DNA from: Candidatus Gastranaerophilales bacterium
GTDB lineage: Bacteria > Cyanobacteriota > Vampirovibrionia > Gastranaerophilales > Gastranaerophilaceae
DNA length: 64,000 bases
Assembly (NCBI GenBank): GCA_944324915.1
Contig: CALUYD010000002.1
Coordinates: forward strand, 124,001 to 188,000
Reading direction: 5' to 3'
Position 1 is the stretch's first letter. Each line of letters starts with the position of its first letter. The position numbers were made by a program, and so were the translations under genes. The notes under the pieces are model-generated. The model ran no database searches, was not told the origin of the DNA, and saw only the letters and a list, made by a program, of their open reading frames with translations. Of this stretch, positions 59,246 to 64,000 are shown piece after piece.

Positions 59246-59800
59246 ATGAAAGCAATAATAGGACTAGGTAATCCGGAAGAAAAATATAGATTTACTCGTC
59301 ATAATACAGGTTTTCTTATGATGGATGAGGTTTTAAGGGCTCATAATATAACTTTGAGTGATAAATTTAATTCTTTTTTTGGAAAATCAGGTGATGTATT
59401 GTATTTGCTTCCAAAAACATACATGAATTTATCCGGAAACGCAGTTATTGAATTAATGAACTTTTATAAATTAACTAACAAGGATATTTTAGTCATTTAT
59501 GATGACGCTACTATTGAATTTGGAGTATTCAGATTAAAGAAGAGTGGTTCTTTTGGTGGTCATAATGGTGTAAAATCAATTATTAACAGAATAGGAACTG
59601 ATGTTTTTGACAGATTAAAAGTTGGTGTCGGATTAGTTCCTCCAAATATTCCTATTGATAGTTTTGTGCTGGGTAAATTTTCAGCTGATGAATTGCAAGG
59701 TGTATCAAAAATGGCGCAAAAAACAGTAGAAGTTGTTGATTGCTGGCTAAAAGAAGGCATTGAAAAAGCGCAAAATAAATATAACGGAAAAATTATTTAA
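59246..59800 (+). CDS. pth: peptidyl-tRNA hydrolase
   Basis: A 184-residue enzyme that recycles peptidyl-tRNA. It shows GLGNPEEKYRFTRHNTGF with the catalytic His (~residue 20), PKTYMNLSG, LVIYDDATIEFG with the catalytic Asp, and GSFGGHNGVKSI. The ATG lies 15 nt after GATGAAAG with no strong ribosome-binding site. It ends 1 nt before the convergent hypothetical gene. Confidence 0.96.
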   Translation: MKAIIGLGNPEEKYRFTRHNTGFLMMDEVLRAHNITLSDKFNSFFGKSGDVLYLLPKTYMNLSGNAVIELMNFYKLTNKDILVIYDDATIEFGVFRLKKSGSFGGHNGVKSIINRIGTDVFDRLKVGVGLVPPNIPIDSFVLGKFSADELQGVSKMAQKTVEVVDCWLKEGIEKAQNKYNGKII

Positions 59801-60586
59801 TTATATTTCTTCAGCTTCAACTGAATCAAAATGAGCTTTTACTTCTTTTTGAATTAATTTGCCTTGATGATAATACATATCCGCTTTTTGTTTAATATTT
59901 TTTGATAAACCGTCTGCTAATTTAACTTGTGATAATGCAGAACCGGCAATTATACCGTACGGTGCAACAGTTGAGATAATTTCTGCTGATTTACGGTGTT
60001 TTTTAACAAAAGGTTTGAATGTATTTTCAACAAAACCTGCTAGTTTTGTTTCATTAATTTCTTTGCTTAGCTGATTAGCTTCTTTTTTAAGGAATTTCAA
60101 TGCTGTTTTTCCTGTTTTTGAATTTTTAAACATAACAGCACCCAATGCAACAGCGCCTAATCCCATTGCAACCTTTGCAGTTGAAATTAAGAGTTTTCTT
60201 GGGTTGATTCCATTGTTTTGTTTTTTGTGTTGTTCAATTTTATCGCTTAGCATTTCGCTACCTGCGTTAACTGCGCTTGATAGCGCTAAAAAACCCAACC
60301 CTGCTCCAGCTTTCGCTGCTAATTTCCCGGGTTGGGTTAATGCTATAGTAGTTCCTAGTAATGTTGTTGTAATAAGAGGCATTGCTTTTAATAATCGCAT
60401 TTTACCGCTATTTTGCACATCTTTATGCGCTTTTAAGACGCTTCTTAGTGCTAAAGCCTCGTCGCTAATCTGCTCGTAGTGCTTGTATCGCAATTTCTTG
60501 TTCGAGCTTTGCGTATTATCCGCCCCTTTAAATGTGGTAAATCTTTTCGGTTTGCAACAATTTAATGTTGTTTCGTTGATTAACAT
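59801..60586 (-). CDS. membrane-associated protein, unknown, with N-terminal TFKG motif
   Basis: A 261-residue protein starting MLINETTLNCCKPKRFTTFKGAD. Two to three Ala/Gly-rich hydrophobic segments lie at ~65-110 (AMPLITTTLLGTTIALTQPG, AGAGLGFLALSSAVNAG) and ~135-160 (VAMGLGAVALGAVMF), with another at ~210. The C-terminus is charged. No family is recognised. The TFKG N-terminus resembles those of other unassigned genes in the window. GAGGA is the ribosome-binding site. Confidence 0.68.
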   Translation of the reverse strand: MLINETTLNCCKPKRFTTFKGADNTQSSNKKLRYKHYEQISDEALALRSVLKAHKDVQNSGKMRLLKAMPLITTTLLGTTIALTQPGKLAAKAGAGLGFLALSSAVNAGSEMLSDKIEQHKKQNNGINPRKLLISTAKVAMGLGAVALGAVMFKNSKTGKTALKFLKKEANQLSKEINETKLAGFVENTFKPFVKKHRKSAEIISTVAPYGIIAGSALSQVKLADGLSKNIKQKADMYYHQGKLIQKEVKAHFDSVEAEEI

Positions 60587-60717
60587 TTTTCCTCTTTAGG
60601 GAACTTGTCCCACAATAATAATTTTATACTACTATTGTATATCAATTTAAAAATAATGCAATACCATGTAAAGAAAAGTTCATATATCAAAATTATAAAA
60701 CCATCAAAAATACATTA

Positions 60718-60726
60718 TGATATAAT
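60718..60726 (+). promoter_or_regulatory. extended -10 TGA-TATAAT
   Basis: TGATATAAT gives a predicted start near 60733 and a 22-nt leader with AGGGG before the ATG at 60755. Confidence 0.65.
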
Positions 60727-60754
60727 ACTTTTACTAGTTAATTTTAGGGGCATT

Positions 60755-62059
60755 ATGAACTATATAAAATTTGTAGATGTAACAAACAGAGATGGCGTTC
60801 AAACTTCACGTTTGGGCTTGGCAAAGTTGCAAAAAACAATTATCAATTTAATGTTGAATGAAATGGGTATAACACAAAGTGAATTTGGTTTTCCTACAAC
60901 ACAACATGAATTAAATTATTTGAATGGTAATTTAGAGCTTGTTGAGCGTGGAGTAATTAACAAAACAAGGCTTTCAGGCTGGATGAGAGCTATAAAATCC
61001 GATGTTATTGAATCATTTAAAAATGTGCCTAAATTGCAATATATTAATATGTCGCAATCAACTTCAAAACAGATGATTGATGGAAAATATCTCGGTAAAA
61101 AATCGCCAAAAGATGTTTTAAATGATACTTTAGAAGCAATTAATGAAGCTATTAATCAAAATGCAAAAGATATAGGAGTTAATGCTGAAGATGCTTCAAG
61201 GTCTGATTTAGATTATTTAATTGAATATGCTAAACAATGTAAAAAATATGGTGCAACACGCTTTAGATACTGTGATACATTAGGTTATGATGATCCAAAG
61301 ACTGCTTATGACAGAATTTATGCCATTGCAAAAGAAACAGGCATGGAAATGGAAATGCATTTTCATAATGATTTAGGAATGGCAACAGCATGTTCTGTAA
61401 TGGGTGCTAAAGCTGCAATTGATGCAGGAGTGCATGCTTGGATTAATACTGCAATTAACGGTATGGGAGAGCGTGCAGGTAATGCTGATTTAGTTTCTTG
61501 TATTTTGGCTATTAAAAAATCAAGCGGTTTTCAAGATAAATATTTTATAGATCCTCAAATTGATATTTCAAAAGCATGGAAATTAGCTAAATATACTTCT
61601 TATGCTTTTGGCGTGCCAATTCCAATAAATCAAGTGGCAGTAGGCGCTAATGCTTTTGCTCATGAATCAGGTATTCATGCTGATGGCGCACTAAAAGACA
61701 GACGTAATTATGAATTATATGATTATGAAGAACTAGGTAGAGGTGAGCCTGAGATTATTGAAACAGGCAGAATGATTACTGTTGGAGAATATGCAGGTAT
61801 TAAAGGATTTAGAAATGTATTTAACAGCTTAGAGCTTGAATTCCATGATGATAACGAAGCAAGAAATATTTTGGAATTATGCCGTTATGCAAACGTTCAT
61901 ACTCAACAGCCTTTGACGGATAGCGAATTAAAATTTATATATTATTATCCGAATATTGCTGCAAAGATTATGACAGTTAATCCTTATTATATGCCTCAAG
62001 GCGCACTAAAAGAAAGAATGGAAAGGTTTGAACACATTGCAGGTTCAGCAATTATTTAG
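60755..62059 (+). CDS. DRE-TIM acyltransferase (isopropylmalate/homocitrate synthase family)
   Basis: A 434-residue Claisen-condensing enzyme: FVDVTNRDGVQTSRLG (R-D-G catalytic and metal motif), GFPTTQHELNYL, SQSTSKQ, DIGVNAEDASRSDLDYLIEY, MEMHFHNDLGMATA (metal HxH region), INGMGERAGNADLV and ANAFAHESGIHADG. Length and lack of a LeuA regulatory domain fit homocitrate-synthase/NifV-like or short LeuA-like members; the substrate is not resolved. The frame is open from 60605, but the promoter lies inside that extension, so ATG 60755 is the start. Confidence 0.88.
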   Translation: MNYIKFVDVTNRDGVQTSRLGLAKLQKTIINLMLNEMGITQSEFGFPTTQHELNYLNGNLELVERGVINKTRLSGWMRAIKSDVIESFKNVPKLQYINMSQSTSKQMIDGKYLGKKSPKDVLNDTLEAINEAINQNAKDIGVNAEDASRSDLDYLIEYAKQCKKYGATRFRYCDTLGYDDPKTAYDRIYAIAKETGMEMEMHFHNDLGMATACSVMGAKAAIDAGVHAWINTAINGMGERAGNADLVSCILAIKKSSGFQDKYFIDPQIDISKAWKLAKYTSYAFGVPIPINQVAVGANAFAHESGIHADGALKDRRNYELYDYEELGRGEPEIIETGRMITVGEYAGIKGFRNVFNSLELEFHDDNEARNILELCRYANVHTQQPLTDSELKFIYYYPNIAAKIMTVNPYYMPQGALKERMERFEHIAGSAII

Positions 62060-62068
62060 GAATTAAAG

Positions 62069-63373
62069 ATGAAAAAATTATTTATAGATACCCTTGGATG
62101 TCAAATGAATAAATCAGATACCGAAAGAATAATCGGTATGTTGTCTCATTTTGGATATGAGCAAACACAAGATGAAAATGAAGCCGATTTATTTATAGTA
62201 AATACTTGCGCAATACGTCAATTATCAGTAGATAAAGCATATTCAAGACTTGGTAATTGGGGAAAAATTAAAAGAGAAAATAAAGATAAAAATATAAAAA
62301 TTGCAATTTGCGGTTGTGTTTCTAATTTAGAAAAAGAATCTCTTTTAAAGAAGTTTCCTTATCTTGATTTAGTTTTTGGTACAAGAAATATTTATGAACT
62401 TCCAAAACTTTTAGAAAAAATCAATGATGAAAGAATTTGCGCTCTTGATGATATGCCGATATGTGAAAATGATTATGAAATAGTACGTGAAAAATCAACC
62501 AATGCTTGGCTTCCCATTATGGAAGGGTGTAATAATTTCTGTTCATATTGTGTTGTTCCATATACAAGAGGCAGGGAGCGTTCAAGAAGTATTGAAGCAA
62601 TTTTAAAAGAAGCAAAAGATATTTTATCTAAAGGGTTTAAAGAAATTACTCTTTTGGGGCAAAATGTAGATAGCTATGGTAAAAATCTTGAAAATAAACC
62701 TAATTTTGCTCAACTATTAAAAGCGTTAGATGAATTAGAAGGTGATTTTAGAATACGTTTTACTTCATCATATCCTACCGATATAACTGATGAAGTAATT
62801 GATGTAGTTAAAAATTCAAAACATATATGCGAATGTTTCCATATTCCTATGCAATCAGGAAATGATAGAGTTTTGCGTGCAATGAACAGAAGATATGATG
62901 TTGAGCAATATAGACAAATTGTTCAAAAAATCAGAAATAACATAAAAAATGTTACAATAACATCTGATTTTATTGCTGGTTTTCCATCTGAAACAGAGGA
63001 AGAATTTTTAGATACTATTAAAGCAATTGATGAATTACAATTGGATTATTCAAATACTGCTGCTTATTCTCCAAGACCGATTACAAAAGCAGGAAAAATG
63101 ACTGATTTATTCATTGATGATGAAGAAAAGAAAAGACGACTTGCAATTTTGAATGAAAAAGTTAAAGAAGCAAGTTTAAAATCTAATGAAAAATATATTG
63201 GTTCTGTTCTTGAAATATTAATTGATGATGTCAAAGATGGCGTATATCAAGGTAGAACAAGAAATAATAAAGTTGTTCATATTCAAGATGATAAAAAATA
63301 TGAAATTGGTCAATTTGTTGATGTAAAAATTAACAGAGTGACAACTTGGTGCATGTTTGGAGAAAGTATTTAG
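62069..63373 (+). CDS. miaB: tRNA-2-methylthio-N6-dimethylallyladenosine synthase
   Basis: A 434-residue radical-SAM methylthiotransferase acting on i6A37 of tRNA. N-terminal cluster cysteines lie in TLGCQMNKSDTE, NTCAIRQ and CGCVS; the radical-SAM motif is EGCNNFCSYCVVPYTRGRERSR (split around residue 155); a C-terminal TRAM domain covers the last ~65 residues (VYQGRTRNNKVVH). AGGA is the ribosome-binding site. It lies 9 nt after the synthase gene. Confidence 0.96.
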   Translation: MKKLFIDTLGCQMNKSDTERIIGMLSHFGYEQTQDENEADLFIVNTCAIRQLSVDKAYSRLGNWGKIKRENKDKNIKIAICGCVSNLEKESLLKKFPYLDLVFGTRNIYELPKLLEKINDERICALDDMPICENDYEIVREKSTNAWLPIMEGCNNFCSYCVVPYTRGRERSRSIEAILKEAKDILSKGFKEITLLGQNVDSYGKNLENKPNFAQLLKALDELEGDFRIRFTSSYPTDITDEVIDVVKNSKHICECFHIPMQSGNDRVLRAMNRRYDVEQYRQIVQKIRNNIKNVTITSDFIAGFPSETEEEFLDTIKAIDELQLDYSNTAAYSPRPITKAGKMTDLFIDDEEKKRRLAILNEKVKEASLKSNEKYIGSVLEILIDDVKDGVYQGRTRNNKVVHIQDDKKYEIGQFVDVKINRVTTWCMFGESI

Positions 63374-63391
63374 TCTAAAAAGGAGCGAAAA

Positions 63392-64000
63392 ATGACAGAT
63401 AAATACAATAGAGTCTACAATTTTTCAGCAGGTCCTGCGGTTTTACCTGTTGAGGTTTTAGAAGAAGCAAGAGATGAAATGCTTAATTATAAAAATTCCG
63501 GCATGAGTGTGATGGAGATGTCGCATCGCTCTAAGACTTATGATGAAATAATTAAAACGGCGCAAAAGGATTTAAGGGAATTAATGAACATTCCTGATAA
63601 TTACAAAGTTTTATTTTTGCAAGGTGGGGCTCATCTTCAATTTTCAATGGTTCCAATAAACTTATTGAAAAATGGTGTGGCTGATTACATCGTTACAGGA
63701 CAATGGGCTAAAAAAGCATATCAAGAAGCTCAAAAATACGGTAAAATAAACAAAGTTGCAACATCTGAAGATAAAAATTTTTCATATATTCCGGATTGCT
63801 CTGATTTGGATATTTCGCCTGAAGCAGATTATGTTTATATTTGTGAAAATAATACAATTTATGGTACAAAATTCCAAACTTTGCCTAATACAAAAGGAAA
63901 AATTTTGGTTTCTGATATGTCATCTTGCTTTTTATCAGAACCTGTTGATGTTACAAAATACGGTTTGATTTTTGCAGGTGTTCAAAAAAATGTCGGTCCT
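63392..64000 (+). CDS. serC: phosphoserine aminotransferase, 5' part (runs off window)
   Basis: 203 codons are visible. The N-terminus YNFSAGPAVLPVEVLEEA, MEMSHRSKTYDEI, LFLQGGAHLQFSMVP and the PLP lysine region FAGVQKNVGP are diagnostic. The enzyme makes phosphoserine from 3-phosphohydroxypyruvate. AAGGAG precedes the ATG, 18 nt after miaB. The remaining ~155 residues lie beyond the window end. Confidence 0.96.
   Translation, partial: MTDKYNRVYNFSAGPAVLPVEVLEEARDEMLNYKNSGMSVMEMSHRSKTYDEIIKTAQKDLRELMNIPDNYKVLFLQGGAHLQFSMVPINLLKNGVADYIVTGQWAKKAYQEAQKYGKINKVATSEDKNFSYIPDCSDLDISPEADYVYICENNTIYGTKFQTLPNTKGKILVSDMSSCFLSEPVDVTKYGLIFAGVQKNVGP

Noticed and set aside
60605-60754. 50-residue N-terminal extension of the LeuA/NifV-like synthase
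   Set aside because: It contains the extended -10 promoter, has no family similarity, and the conserved N-terminus begins at 60755 with AGGGG upstream.
1-64000. Prophage, integrative element or insertion sequence
   Set aside because: No integrase, transposase, phage structural gene, target-site duplication or tRNA-associated attachment repeat was recognised; the single tRNA is followed directly by its terminator.

Overview
The window is chromosomal DNA from an AT-rich bacterium, most likely an uncultured gut lineage near Candidatus Melainabacteria (Gastranaerophilales, non-photosynthetic relatives of Cyanobacteria). This is inference. It rests on the base composition, an LL-diaminopimelate aminotransferase (dapL), a GH57/DUF3536 glucanase, a prepilin fused to Cys-rich and Gly-rich domains, the MGLAASQAR-type coiled-coil protein, and mixed envelope genes (LptF-like together with LytR-CpsA-Psr and TagB-like proteins). 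The code is standard. I see no prophage, insertion sequence, CRISPR array or rRNA operon. One tRNA (CAU anticodon) is present.

Layout. 0-7.5 kb: dicarboxylate symporter, small zinc-ribbon protein, secreted-type coiled-coil protein, short NagA-like deacetylase, GH57 glucanase. 7.5-16.5 kb: ABC exporter, TPR protein, LCP transferase, CHASE2-GGDEF cyclase, two XRE regulators, dehydratase activase, phosphohexomutase. 16.5-21.5 kb: mosaic prepilin, FliG/MgtE-N-like protein, LptF-like permease, TyrA. 21.6-30.7 kb: glmU-prs-UDG-DHH run, a phosphorylase-like protein, a 45-residue-repeat protein between two identical terminators, glnA. 31-43.5 kb: dapF-dapL, 2-keto-acid decarboxylase, YidC-phosphatase fusion with a TagB-like transferase, ybaB-recR, matrixin-like protease, nanE-ROK kinase, isochorismatase-like protein, ridA. 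43.5-49 kb: ilvA, prohibitin, HpcH-like aldolase, hcp-cupin-ogt. 49-54.2 kb: LysR regulator and a divergent five-gene operon. 54.3-64 kb: small hypotheticals, tRNA, a metal-ligand-rich membrane protein, an aminotransferase-HAD fusion, LysM protein, pth, LeuA/NifV-like synthase, miaB and the 5' part of serC.

Functional threads. Amino-sugar use is represented by NagA-like, NanE and ROK kinase genes, and amino-sugar or envelope precursor synthesis by the phosphohexomutase and GlmU. Alpha-glucan turnover involves the GH57 enzyme and the phosphorylase-like protein. Lysine synthesis by the aminotransferase route uses DapL and DapF. A possible glycerol-phosphate or similar polymer pathway combines the TagB-like protein, the YidC-phosphatase fusion and perhaps the distant LCP transferase.

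Most notable signals. (1) A YidC-like insertase domain is fused to an alkaline-phosphatase/LtaS-type domain, next to a TagB-like transferase. (2) A HisC-like/HAD fusion appears to have lost both the PLP lysine and the HAD nucleophile. (3) A glucan-phosphorylase-like protein has Ser where the PLP lysine is expected. (4) About a dozen genes have a -10 element 6-8 nt upstream of the ATG and no Shine-Dalgarno, which suggests leaderless mRNAs. (5) There is a head-to-head promoter with overlapping -10 boxes and an operator placed between two divergent promoters.
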